A stretch of DNA of 64,000 nucleotides from the NCBI GenBank assembly GCA_023417065.1, contig JAEZGH010000019.1:62001-126000 (forward strand), read 5' to 3'. Below, piece after piece: positions 26,715 to 34,537 of the stretch; within the stretch, counting starts at the first letter, position 1, and every line of letters begins with the position of its first letter. Made by a program: the position numbers and the translations under genes. The notes under the pieces are model-generated. The model was not told the DNA's origin. It did not search any database and worked only from the letters and a program-made list of their open reading frames with translations. Origin of the DNA: Bacteroidota bacterium. Lineage in GTDB: Bacteria; Bacteroidota; Bacteroidia; Cytophagales; Cyclobacteriaceae.

Positions 26715-26954
26715 ATGCTGTCACGGCTAATGATACTGCTGATCCTGGCGAGTTCTTGCTGGTTAGGGAGCTGTAGTCCCAATTCAAGTCGGTCGGCATC
26801 GGCCCGCGCGGCTTATCCCATGCCGGGTTTTGGCGCGGCGCCAAAGAAGAAGAAGGTCAAAACGAAAAAGTACAAGCAACCCAAGACCGTCCGTGAGAGG
26901 TCGAAGTCCGGTCGTGATGCCGCCCGGCATAGGAGGGAGTCGCTCAGCTTTTAG
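26715..26954 (+). CDS. Small basic lipoprotein, unknown function
   Basis: Starting from the ATG at 26715 (MLSRLMILLILASS), the 79-aa product has a lipoprotein signal with lipobox WLGSC (Cys20). A Ser/Ala-rich linker, AYPMPGFGAAP and a strongly basic tail (KKKKVKTKKYKQPKT, then RERSKSGRDAARHRR) follow. The frame is open back to 26601, but the upstream part has no protein-like features. I do not recognise a family. A surface or periplasmic lipid-anchored cationic peptide that binds an anionic polymer is possible, but this is speculation. It is surrounded by repeat-rich non-coding DNA. Confidence 0.55.
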   Translation: MLSRLMILLILASSCWLGSCSPNSSRSASARAAYPMPGFGAAPKKKKVKTKKYKQPKTVRERSKSGRDAARHRRESLSF

Positions 26955-27204
26955 TTGATTACTGATTCCACGTTTCTGATCCCTGATTACGCTATTCATT
27001 CACCGGTTTTTATTGCGCGCTGCGCCAAGCTGTCAGGGTTGCAGCGCTATGTAAGTCCTGCGTGTCGCAATTGTCCGTTACAGTCTTAGTTTAAGAGTTT
27101 GTAAGGGCTTAAGAGGTCCTTGGGGTATCCCCGGGAGGAGCTGCGGTCCAGGGCGATATTTGCACGTGGCTGCAGCGTCATTTCCGCGCTTTAGGCTGGC
27201 GAAA

Positions 27205-27237
27205 TCGCGACAACACCGCGACAACATCGCGGCATCA
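27205..27237. repeat. Tandem repeat, three 11-bp units
   Basis: Units tcgcgacaaca, ccgcgacaaca and tcgcggcatca follow each other without gaps. The unit sequence is unrelated to the other two 11-bp arrays. Confidence 0.8.
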
Positions 27238-27394
27238 CCGTTTCACGGATGAGTTAACCTGCAGTTCCCGTCGAAGACCGTGGGGGTCTGATGGCTTTCG
27301 CCTTTTACCTGTTTTTGTATTCCCGTTACCGTTCACCGTGCAACCATTACGACTGGCTGCCTGGCAAAGGCTCACCGGGCAGCTGGCAACAATC

Positions 27395-27438
27395 CCGAGC
27401 TTTGCTCGACCTTTACCCGACCTTTGCCCGACCTTTGG
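27395..27438. repeat. Tandem repeat, four 11-bp units
   Basis: Units ccgagctttgc, tcgacctttac, ccgacctttgc and ccgacctttgg follow each other without gaps, 157 bases after the preceding array ends. Confidence 0.85.
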
Positions 27439-27806
27439 AGCTATATACGGCAGTATTATGGCAAGTATTTGGGATACAATATGCTAGTTTTAGAATTCCG
27501 GAATTGAGATATCCTTGCTAAATGTAAGCTGTAATACTGCCGTATACTCGAGGACTTCCCGAGGTCCTGTCGAAGATACCCCGGGGAAACATCGACCGAA
27601 CCGGCAACCTGCAACTGGGATCCTATCTTGCACATGGCCCGGCTACCAGGCAACCGGCAACGATGTGTCTTATCACCGGGCAGCACATGCGTCGTGCCGC
27701 TGCTACCGTTTCTTCTTCGTGCAAAAATCGAAAATCAGGAAGGAAGAATTTCAGACAAATTATTATATTCATTGCAGCAAGCGCCTCCACCCTCACCGTT
27801 ACCGCC

Positions 27807-28526
27807 ATGTCGCACGTTGCTCAGGTTAAGACACTATCGGATCGAATAGCATCTTCCCTGGATGAGATTCGCGTCCTCGCGGGCAAACTACACGTTCCCG
27901 TCATCGTTCATGAACTGCCAGAGTTGAAGATCCGGTTTATGTCGGACATCGCCCTGCGGTTGCTCGACCGCGAATGGAGCGACATTGAACCTATGTCGTT
28001 TTCGGATTTTGAACAACTATTTCTCAATGTCGAAGACTCGAAGGAAGTATCGGCAAAAGTACGGGATTTGCTCGCCGCAGGGGATCGTGAATTCATATCG
28101 TACTTCCAGCAGGTGCGCACCTCGCGTACCACAGAGTGGCATTGGTATCTGAGTGTCTCCGGCGTATTACTTCGCAATGATGAGGGCGTGCCGGTATTGA
28201 TGGTAACCGTTGCCATGCAAGTCGATCCTGACCACTACTTCACAGCAAAGGCAAGCCGGCTTCTCGATGAAAATGCATTCCTGAAAAGAAACTTTGAAAA
28301 ATTCGCCACCCTTTCAGCGCGTGAAAAAGATGTATTAAGACTCATGGTGCTTGGTAAAACAGCAGGGGAAATTGGTGGCCTGCTGTTCATCTCGCCCGCG
28401 ACCGTTGAAACACATCGCAAACGAATTTATCAGAAGCTGGGTACGAATAATACTTATCAGCTTATGCGTTATGCATATGCGTTTGATTTGGTGAAGTCAT
28501 CGGGAGAGCTGGACGTCGTTATTTAG
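27807..28526 (+). CDS. LuxR-family transcriptional regulator with PAS-like N-terminal domain
   Basis: The ATG at 27807 (MSHVAQVKTLSDR) gives 239 aa; the frame continues upstream into repeat-like DNA and was cut there. Residues about 20-150 form a PAS-like sensor fold (PVIVHELPELKIRFMSDIALRLL through the SGVLLRNDEGVPVLMVTVAM strands). The C-terminal LuxR helix-turn-helix is clear: LSAREKDVLRLMVLGKTAGEIGGLL and SPATVETHRKRIYQKLG. No receiver domain and no partner kinase are present, so it may sense a small ligand directly. It converges with, and overlaps by eight bases, the small acidic gene on the other strand. Confidence 0.88.
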   Translation: MSHVAQVKTLSDRIASSLDEIRVLAGKLHVPVIVHELPELKIRFMSDIALRLLDREWSDIEPMSFSDFEQLFLNVEDSKEVSAKVRDLLAAGDREFISYFQQVRTSRTTEWHWYLSVSGVLLRNDEGVPVLMVTVAMQVDPDHYFTAKASRLLDENAFLKRNFEKFATLSAREKDVLRLMVLGKTAGEIGGLLFISPATVETHRKRIYQKLGTNNTYQLMRYAYAFDLVKSSGELDVVI

Positions 28527-28725
28527 GTTCTCGCTTAGGTAATCCATCTTCCGTTTCTGTATCAGCACGCTCTTCACCTCCTGTCTCCGCGTTGGACTTA
28601 TCAAGGCCGAGCCACAGTTCTTCTTCCATTGCCATTCTTGCGTAAAGGTCAGCGTACCTCTTTTTCATCTTTTTTGCCTCTTCTGATGCTTCCGGTGTGA
28701 GATCCCCGTTTTCTGATACATTCAT
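28519..28725 (-). CDS. Small acidic hypothetical protein, 68 aa
   Basis: A highly charged, probably helical or disordered soluble protein (MNVSENGDLTPEASEEAKKM...). There is no signal peptide and no known domain. Its reality is supported by a consensus -7 element (TACCTTTG) and a perfect dyad upstream at 28798-28832, and by the start codon directly after an AT-rich stretch. It is convergent with the LuxR gene, whose last codons it overlaps. Confidence 0.6.
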   Translation of the reverse strand: MNVSENGDLTPEASEEAKKMKKRYADLYARMAMEEELWLGLDKSNAETGGEERADTETEDGLPKREPK

Positions 28726-28797
28726 AATTTTACATTGTTTATTTGATCGGATCGCAACGTTTGGGCATATTCCGCACTAATCGAAATCCTTGTTGAG

Positions 28798-28832
28798 CAA
28801 AGGTAGAACCTGGTTGTGACAGCTTGTGTCAC
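28798..28832 (-). promoter_or_regulatory. Promoter -7 element plus 17-bp dyad upstream of the small acidic gene
   Basis: On the minus strand TACCTTTG (28805-28798) matches the Bacteroidota -7 consensus TAnnTTTG exactly. No TTTG -33 element is at the right distance; instead a perfect inverted repeat GTGACA-N5-TGTCAC occupies 28816-28832, centred about 31 bases before the expected start point. An activator or repressor site of CRP/FNR style is likely by shape. Confidence 0.5.
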
Positions 28833-28866
28833 GCTAAGGGCAAACAGGTCGTTCGCGTGATGATAT

Positions 28867-29556
28867 CTACTTTTTCCTGAAGGTAAACGCTATTCCTCCA
28901 CCGGAATCGTCGACGGTTGTTGTGAAACCATCAAGACCTTTGACGTATTCGAGGTATGCTCGCGTTCCTGATATGCCGCGGCCGGTGGAGTATACGTTGT
29001 GTGCAGCAAAACATCCTCCGGGCGTAAGCTTCGGAGCAACGTCCCTGAAGTAGTTGATGTACCAGTCCTTGTCTGCGTCGCTGAACACGAAATCGTAGGG
29101 GCCTCGCAGTTCCTTTGCCAGTTTATGCGCATCCCCGAGACGGGCATCAATGTATTCAAGCAGTCCGGCCTCTCTGAAGTTGGCCAATGCCTCCTTGTGT
29201 CGGGACTCGTCGATTTCGAGTGTGATGAGCTTGCCTCCGGTCTTGCTGAAGGCCCAGGCAATCCAGATGGTTGAATGCCCCGTAGACGTGCCTATTTCCA
29301 GCCCCCGCGTGTAGCCGTGGCGTACTATTGTTTCATACAACAGTACGCCATCGGACACTGGGATGTTCAGGTCATGCCACGCATCCCTGTGCTCACGCAG
29401 GAATGCTTTGACTTTCCGGTCAAGTGGCGAATCCCCTGCGGCTTCTTTCAGGATTTCCTGAGAAAAGACATTTACACTCAATATCTGAAACGCCAGCAAC
29501 AGGACGACAAGTCTCATGTACAGTTTTTTGATATGGCCCGACCCGAATGGGTTCAT
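28867..29556 (-). CDS. Class I SAM-dependent O-methyltransferase with an N-terminal signal peptide
   Basis: A catechol-O-methyltransferase-like protein (Methyltransf_3 type, 229 aa). The SAM site is GLEIGTSTGHSTIWIAWAF, followed by the acidic end of strand 2 (LITLEID) and the metal-binding segment SDADKDWYINYF. Unusually, residues 10-33 (KKLYMRLVVLLLAFQILSVNVFSQ) look like a cleavable signal peptide, so the enzyme appears to be exported. Its start overlaps the preceding small gene's stop as ATGA. It is last in an operon behind a serine-hydrolase lipoprotein and a 66-aa protein. The substrate is unknown. Confidence 0.85.
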   Translation of the reverse strand: MNPFGSGHIKKLYMRLVVLLLAFQILSVNVFSQEILKEAAGDSPLDRKVKAFLREHRDAWHDLNIPVSDGVLLYETIVRHGYTRGLEIGTSTGHSTIWIAWAFSKTGGKLITLEIDESRHKEALANFREAGLLEYIDARLGDAHKLAKELRGPYDFVFSDADKDWYINYFRDVAPKLTPGGCFAAHNVYSTGRGISGTRAYLEYVKGLDGFTTTVDDSGGGIAFTFRKK

Positions 29557-29753
29557 TTAAAAATATTGAAGTCCTTCACCATTTGTTTGTATTCGGGGAG
29601 AATCTTCTCATACAATGCTTCATCCGCTTTTTTCAGGTTGTTCATCATTCCACCGATACCTGAATCCCGCAAGCTCACCCGCTGGGCTTTTATGTCTTCC
29701 ATTTTCTTCCGGATCATGCCTTCCAGTTTTCGAAGGTCTCGTTCTGTCATCAT
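29553..29753 (-). CDS. Small helical hypothetical protein, 66 aa
   Basis: The start is set at the ATG at 29753 (MMTERDLRKLEGMIRKKMEDIKAQ); the frame extends upstream into the serine-hydrolase gene's end, which is already coding in another frame. It is a charged helical protein without membrane segment or signal, in the operon between the hydrolase (43 bases upstream) and the methyltransferase (four-base overlap). No family is recognised. Confidence 0.65.
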   Translation of the reverse strand: MMTERDLRKLEGMIRKKMEDIKAQRVSLRDSGIGGMMNNLKKADEALYEKILPEYKQMVKDFNIFK

Positions 29754-29796
29754 CTCTCGTAAGGTTCTAGTTTTCAAGTCAGCTTTAAGGCGCAAG

Positions 29797-31074
29797 TCAG
29801 TTGGTGGCGACGGGAGCGGGGCCTGTGTAGGGGCCGTAGATCGCGTCGCGGAAGCGCTTGTGCAGCTCGCGGTCAAATGGAAATATCTGAACAAAAAGAA
29901 CTGCTGTCAGTTCATTTACAGGGTCAACCCAGAACAGTGTGCTGGCCGCGCCATCCCAGAAGAATTCGCCGACTGTTCCTACGTTTTCATTCGGTGTTTG
30001 TGCTTCCTGAGTCCTGACAGCAAAATCAATCCCGAAGCCAACGCGGCCTTTGCTCGGCAGCCACATGCGCTTGGTAATTGAGTCGGCAAGGTGATTGGTT
30101 GCCATTAGCTTAACGGTTTCTTCTTTCAGGAGGGTATTGCCATTGAACTTTCCTTCGTCCACCAGCATTCTGGCAAACTTCATGTAATCGTCTATTGTCG
30201 ACGTGAGGCCCCAGCCACCGGGTTTCATCGGCCATGACTTGCTGTGAAATTCGTTGGCGTTCTCATCGGGTACGCGGTTGAGTTTTCCCTGGTCGTCTCT
30301 TTGGTAAAGAGCGGCAAGTTTTGATAAGTCAGCAGGCGTATATGTTGTGTTCGTCATGCCAAGGGGCGTGAAGATGTTCTTTGAGAGGTATTCGTCGAAC
30401 GGCACACCGGATAATTTTTCAACCAGGTAAGCCTGAACGTCAACGCATATTCCGTATGACCACTCTTCGCCGGGATGAAACGCAAGGGGCAACGACGCCA
30501 GCTTCTGTGACATTTCGGAAAGCGTATTTTCCATGCTTCCGGGGTTCGCTGCTTTCGCCATTTCAAGCAGGTCAGGCTGATCACCATTGGTGAAGCCTGC
30601 AGTATGTCTTGTCAGGTCGCGGATGGTAATAGGGCGCCTGGGTTCTTCAAGAATCATCTTGCCTTTGGCATCTTTACCGGCATAGACTTTCACTCCTTCG
30701 TATTCGGGAGCGTACTTTGCAAGCGGGTCGTCGAGCTGAAATTTGCCCTGTTCATATTGTTGCATCAGTGCCACGCCAGTTACCGGCTTCGTCATTGAGT
30801 AAATGCGCACCACCGTATTGCGGTCCATAGGAACGTTGTTTTCGATGTCTGCTTTGCCGAATGCGCCGAAGTAAACCTCTTTGCCGCGCTCGAAAATGAG
30901 GGCGGAGACGCCGGCTACGCGCCCGGAATCAACCATCGCTGCGAGAGTGGAATCTATCCGCGTCTTAACGTTGTCTTTGACAATAACAGGCGCGTCGTCC
31001 GAAGATGAATCAGTATGATTCTGGCAACTGACCAGAAATACCACGAGTAACAATAAGAGGTTGTAGCGAAACAT
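29797..31074 (-). CDS. Serine hydrolase lipoprotein, beta-lactamase/EstB family
   Basis: A 425-aa penicillin-binding-protein-like hydrolase (Beta-lactamase domain family, class C fold). A lipoprotein signal ends FLVSC (Cys17). The catalytic SxxK is SMTK (Ser93-Lys96) in VVRIYSMTKPVTGVALM; the second-motif tyrosine is in GEEWSYGICVD, and PGGWGLTSTIDDYMKFAR precedes the C-terminal part. EstB-like members hydrolyse esters or peptides and are often not true beta-lactamases; antibiotic hydrolysis cannot be inferred. It is first gene of a unit with the 66-aa protein and the exported methyltransferase. Confidence 0.9.
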   Translation of the reverse strand: MFRYNLLLLLVVFLVSCQNHTDSSSDDAPVIVKDNVKTRIDSTLAAMVDSGRVAGVSALIFERGKEVYFGAFGKADIENNVPMDRNTVVRIYSMTKPVTGVALMQQYEQGKFQLDDPLAKYAPEYEGVKVYAGKDAKGKMILEEPRRPITIRDLTRHTAGFTNGDQPDLLEMAKAANPGSMENTLSEMSQKLASLPLAFHPGEEWSYGICVDVQAYLVEKLSGVPFDEYLSKNIFTPLGMTNTTYTPADLSKLAALYQRDDQGKLNRVPDENANEFHSKSWPMKPGGWGLTSTIDDYMKFARMLVDEGKFNGNTLLKEETVKLMATNHLADSITKRMWLPSKGRVGFGIDFAVRTQEAQTPNENVGTVGEFFWDGAASTLFWVDPVNELTAVLFVQIFPFDRELHKRFRDAIYGPYTGPAPVATN

Positions 31075-31301
31075 AATTTTTAGGGTTTTGCGGAATCAAG
31101 GTAGTGATTTTTAGGTTCAAGTTTTCAAGTTTCAGGGTTCAAGCAGTGACCAGTAAATACTCCCGAGCCATCAAACATTTCAGTTACCGGAGACCGTCCC
31201 CCCTAGAACCGCGAAATTTGAAATAATTTGAAATTTGAACCTCCTGTCAACGGAGTGCTTCAAGTGGAGCTGATCAGGAACAAGGATTATAAGGAATCAA
31301 A

Positions 31302-32123
31302 TCAAAACCTCGGGTCTGATTCAAACACATAGCCATATTGTTCTGCGAGGTCGTAGTATTGCTGGGCTTCGAAGTCGCGGCCCATATCGTCGCAGATCCA
31401 TCCCTTCAGAGCAAAGGCGTAAGCATGTTGGTTGTTCAGCGCGATGAGGTTATCTGCTGCTGCCAGTGCTTTTTCATGCTGGTCTGCAAAAAAATATGCG
31501 ATAGCGAGCTGTTCGTACCCAGCCTCGTAGTTTGGATACATCATTAATGTGCGATTCATCACAGAAATTGCAGAGTCGTATTGTTCTGTCTGGATGTAAA
31601 AATGCCCCAGAAGGTTGTACAATCCTGCGTCCTTGTGGGGGTAGGTATCGAGAAACTGAATGCCAAGGTCGTATTCATGGAGTTCGCGAAGGGCGTGCAT
31701 GTAGCCGTAGACCACGGCGCGACAATTCGGATCGAACACGAGATAGGCACATAGGTCTGCTGCCTGTGCACGATAATTCTGCGCCTTGCGCCACAGTCTC
31801 GCGCGTTCTGTCAGGAGTCCGTATGTTTCTGGCGACTCTGCAATGGCAAGTCCCAGGGCGTACGTTGCTTCGTTGAAGTCGCCGAGTTCTTCAAAGCACA
31901 ACGCCCTCAGTCTGTGAATGGCGGCATCGCGGTCGTAGCGCTTTGAAAGTTTTCGAAGCGTCCTCAAGGCCACATCGTATTCTTTACAGATGTATTCATC
32001 GACTGCGCGCTGATATACTGCGGTGTCCTTAGCATTTTTGTATTCAAAGACAGGGTAGGGGGCCTGGGCAAAAGTGGTGCTGATACTCAGGAACAATGCG
32101 GCGATCAGTAGGCGTTTCTTCAT
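31302..32123 (-). CDS. Periplasmic tetratricopeptide-repeat protein
   Basis: A 273-aa protein with a cleavable signal peptide (MKKRLLIAALFLSISTTFAQA) and at least five TPR-like helical pairs, for example YDVALRTLRKLSKRYDRDAA, HKDAGLYNLLGHFYIQTEQY and YEAGYEQLAIAYFFADQHEK. TPRs mediate protein contacts; the partner is unknown. It has its own promoter region (258 bases, shared with the divergent DUF819 gene) and is separated by 227 bases from the serine-hydrolase operon. Confidence 0.88.
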   Translation of the reverse strand: MKKRLLIAALFLSISTTFAQAPYPVFEYKNAKDTAVYQRAVDEYICKEYDVALRTLRKLSKRYDRDAAIHRLRALCFEELGDFNEATYALGLAIAESPETYGLLTERARLWRKAQNYRAQAADLCAYLVFDPNCRAVVYGYMHALRELHEYDLGIQFLDTYPHKDAGLYNLLGHFYIQTEQYDSAISVMNRTLMMYPNYEAGYEQLAIAYFFADQHEKALAAADNLIALNNQHAYAFALKGWICDDMGRDFEAQQYYDLAEQYGYVFESDPRF

Positions 32124-32345
32124 ACGATAATTCTTTATTGTCCCCGGACAACAGCATATTTAATGCAGCCTGACCATCTGTGAAATGAGGATCGTCGTTT
32201 ACGGCGAGTCATTTATGTGATGACTTAATGACAGAATGTGCAACCGTCACGTGTACCTCTGCGGCCGTGGGATGACAGATGTCATCAGGGAGTGTTCCTT
32301 TGTTCTCTTGTATCCGCAGAGGAGGCATCGCGCCATACGTTCGGG

Positions 32346-32377
32346 TTTGAGACTTGAGGTGAATATTCCCATATTTA
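32346..32377 (+). promoter_or_regulatory. Likely promoter of the DUF819 gene
   Basis: TTTG at 32346-32349, then 20 bases, then CATATTTA at 32370-32377, a 6-of-8 match to TAnnTTTG. The start codon comes four bases later, which would make the mRNA leaderless or nearly so. Confidence 0.5.
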
Positions 32378-32381
32378 CCCC

Positions 32382-33629
32382 ATGGAGCCACTCATTACCA
32401 ACGACGCTGTAGTACTCGGCATGCTCATGTTTATGCTGGCATTTGTATTCAAGACAGCATCAAGTGATCACCCGTTCTGGAAAAAGTTTTACACTTTCGT
32501 GCCGTCGTTGTTGCTTTGTTACTTTCTGCCATCGCTCCTTAATTCTTTTGGAATCGTTTCAGGATCAGACTCATCGCTGTACTTTGTGGCGTCGCGATAC
32601 CTGTTGCCTGCGAGTTTGATTCTGCTGACCCTGAGTATTGATTTGAAGAGTATCGCGAAGCTCGGGCCAAAATCCGTAATCATGTTTTTGGCGGGTACAA
32701 CAGGCGTTATTATCGGCGGCCCATTGGCCATTCTGATCGTTTCAGCCTTTAATCCTGACTTGGTTGGGGGCGAAGGCGCGGATGCCGTGTGGCGTGGAAT
32801 GACTACCATTGCAGGGTCATGGATCGGCGGTGGCGCAAATCAGGCTGCGATGCTTGAGGTGTTTGGCGCGAGTCCGGAATTATTTTCCATTATGGTGACG
32901 GTTGATATCATTGTCGCCAACATTTGGATGGCTGTACTGCTTTATGGCGCGGGACGTTCTGAGGTTATTGATGCAAAGTTCAAGGCTGATGCGTCGTCAA
33001 TCACAGATGTAAAGACGCGTATTGAGAAGTTTCAGCTTAGTGTGATGAAGATGCCCAAACTTCCTGATACGATGCTGATACTGGGAATCGCCCTGGGGTT
33101 TACCGGGGTGTCGCATTATCTTGCCGATATCATTGTTCCGTTTGTGAAAAGTCTGCCGGCGGAATGGGAGTTGGACCGGCTTAGTCTGGACTCAGGTTTT
33201 TTCTGGATCGTTGTGCTGGCGACGACGTTCGGCCTGGCGTTGTCATTTACATCGGCGCGAAAACTTGAAGGTGCGGGTGCTTCGCGCCTGGGAAGTGCGA
33301 TGCTGTATGTGCTGGTGGCGACGATAGGAATGCAAATGGACCTGAAGTCCATTTATCAGAATTACCAGATGTTCATGATTGGGAGCATCTGGATCACAAT
33401 TCATATAGCTGTATTGTTGATCACGGCGCGGATCATCAGAGCACCATTCTTCTTTACGGCAGTTGGAAGTATGGCTAACATTGGCGGCGCAGCCTCGGCA
33501 CCGATCATAGCGTCCGCATTTCATCCATCGCTTGCGCCGGTAGGAGTATTGCTCGCGGTTCTTGGTTATGCGGTTGGCACTTACGGAGCATGGGTCTGCG
33601 GTATCATCATGCAAGCCGTGGCCCCTTAA
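32382..33629 (+). CDS. DUF819 family integral membrane protein
   Basis: A 415-aa polytopic membrane protein with about 11-12 helices. The DUF819 (YjcL-like) features are ASRYLLPASLILLTLSIDLKSI, TTIAGSWIGGGANQAAML and the mirrored SMANIGGAASAPIIASAFHP near the C-terminus; the two GG-containing re-entrant-like segments suggest an inverted-repeat transporter fold. Transport function is presumed, substrate unknown. It stands alone, ends at a hairpin shared with the converging cold-shock gene, and is divergent from the TPR gene. Confidence 0.9.
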   Translation: MEPLITNDAVVLGMLMFMLAFVFKTASSDHPFWKKFYTFVPSLLLCYFLPSLLNSFGIVSGSDSSLYFVASRYLLPASLILLTLSIDLKSIAKLGPKSVIMFLAGTTGVIIGGPLAILIVSAFNPDLVGGEGADAVWRGMTTIAGSWIGGGANQAAMLEVFGASPELFSIMVTVDIIVANIWMAVLLYGAGRSEVIDAKFKADASSITDVKTRIEKFQLSVMKMPKLPDTMLILGIALGFTGVSHYLADIIVPFVKSLPAEWELDRLSLDSGFFWIVVLATTFGLALSFTSARKLEGAGASRLGSAMLYVLVATIGMQMDLKSIYQNYQMFMIGSIWITIHIAVLLITARIIRAPFFFTAVGSMANIGGAASAPIIASAFHPSLAPVGVLLAVLGYAVGTYGAWVCGIIMQAVAP

Positions 33630-33665
33630 AAAGCGGGGGGGCGTTGGCGCGGCCAAATAAAACAA

Positions 33666-33691
33666 AAGGTGCTCCGGCTGAGGAACACCTT
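33666..33691 (-). terminator. Hairpin between convergent genes, terminator on the minus strand
   Basis: The stem AAGGTG/CACCTT (33666-33671 with 33686-33691) has an inner TCC/GGA extension. Read on the minus strand it is followed by TTGTTTTATTT, fitting a terminator for the cold-shock gene, which ends at 33745. Confidence 0.7.
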
Positions 33692-33744
33692 ACCTCTGTG
33701 ATCATTTTGATCTGGTCACAGTTGAAATAACGCGCGAGGCGGTA

Positions 33745-34188
33745 TTAGTAGATCTTCTTAACGTTTATGGCATTCAGGCCTCTGACACTGTTTTCAGTTT
33801 CAAATGAAACGTTGTCGTTTTCATTGATCGGTGATGTCAGGGCGTTCACGTGTACGAAAATACTTTCCTGCGTCTTGAGGTCGCGGATGAAGCCGTATCC
33901 TTTGGAGGTATTGAAATACGTCACGCGACCTTTGCGAATGGGATTTACGACCATTCCTTCAACGTTGCGTGAACCAAGCACGATATCCTTTTCATCGATA
34001 ACGTGTTTTTTGTTTGGATCAGGCGGTGTTGACGAGATGTTTCCGTTCTCATCTACATACGCCATCATGTCCTCCAGCGATTGTCCGGATTTGGCATTCG
34101 CTTTCCTTTCGTTTTTGCGTTGTTCCTTCTCCTTCTTCTTCTGTTGTTTCTTTTTCTCTTTCTCTTTTTTACTGAATGTTTCTGCCAT
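33745..34188 (-). CDS. Cold-shock-domain protein with basic N-terminal extension
   Basis: A 147-aa nucleic-acid-binding protein. The C-terminal cold-shock domain has RNP1 KGYGFIRD and RNP2 SIFVHVNAL within RKGRVTYFN...INVKKIY. The N-terminal half is unusual: a Lys/Glu-rich helix (KKEKEKKKQQKKKEKEQRK) followed by an acidic linker, about twice the size of a classical 67-aa Csp. An RNA chaperone role at low temperature is likely from the family. It is preceded 16 bases upstream by a 110-aa gene in the same unit, and the RNA helicase and RRM genes lie nearby. Confidence 0.92.
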   Translation of the reverse strand: MAETFSKKEKEKKKQQKKKEKEQRKNERKANAKSGQSLEDMMAYVDENGNISSTPPDPNKKHVIDEKDIVLGSRNVEGMVVNPIRKGRVTYFNTSKGYGFIRDLKTQESIFVHVNALTSPINENDNVSFETENSVRGLNAINVKKIY

Positions 34189-34204
34189 AGGCCTGTTTTA
34201 GAAG

Positions 34205-34537
34205 TTATTGGTTATTGATGTTATTTACGTGAAGCCGGAATTGCTTGTCCATTGAAAACTGGTATCCGGAAGCAGAGATAAGTTCTGTAGCTTTCGGAGA
34301 CATTTGCAGGATTTCCCACAGGTCGCGTGCGACGACAGAATCTTTCAGACCGCTGACGGCTTTGCCCTTAGCAACCTCTAGTTCGAATGTGTAACCGCCT
34401 TTTTGTTTGGGATTCATTGCCTTGAATTCGTGGTTCGAAAGCTGGTACGATTGCGGCTCGCGCAACGAATCGATCATCATCCGAAGAATTGCAGGGCGAT
34501 ATTTGCTCCAGACGGGTGTATAAATTTTTGGTTCCAT
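34205..34537 (-). CDS. Conserved-looking hypothetical protein, 110 aa
   Basis: A soluble protein (MEPKIYTPVWSKYRPAILRMM...) without signal peptide or membrane segment. It looks alpha/beta with SYQLSNHEFKAMNPKQKGGYTFELEV in the middle. I do not recognise a named domain. It directly precedes the cold-shock-domain gene (16-base gap) and is probably co-transcribed, which suggests a role in stress or RNA handling by association only. Confidence 0.75.
   Translation of the reverse strand: MEPKIYTPVWSKYRPAILRMMIDSLREPQSYQLSNHEFKAMNPKQKGGYTFELEVAKGKAVSGLKDSVVARDLWEILQMSPKATELISASGYQFSMDKQFRLHVNNINNQ

Larger units (their letters stand above)
26955..27806. other. Gene-poor stretch with two 11-bp tandem repeats
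   Basis: No gene is supported. It contains tandem arrays at 27205-27237 and 27395-27438, GGCAAC/CCGGCAAC-type short dispersed repeats near 27364-27390 and 27600-27664, and two similar GC-rich strings containing GGTATCCCCGGG / GATACCCCGGGG near 27121-27137 and 27572-27585. The longer frame starting at 27663 is an upstream extension of the LuxR gene. Confidence 0.55.

Noticed and set aside
13178..27438. CRISPR arrays
   Set aside because: The tandem units are only 11 bp with no spacers. No cas gene is present anywhere in the window.
27663..27806. Upstream extension of the LuxR regulator
   Set aside because: The 48 extra residues are rich in Ser/Ala/Lys of no recognisable fold and overlap GGCAAC-type intergenic repeats. 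The ATG at 27807 gives a normal start.
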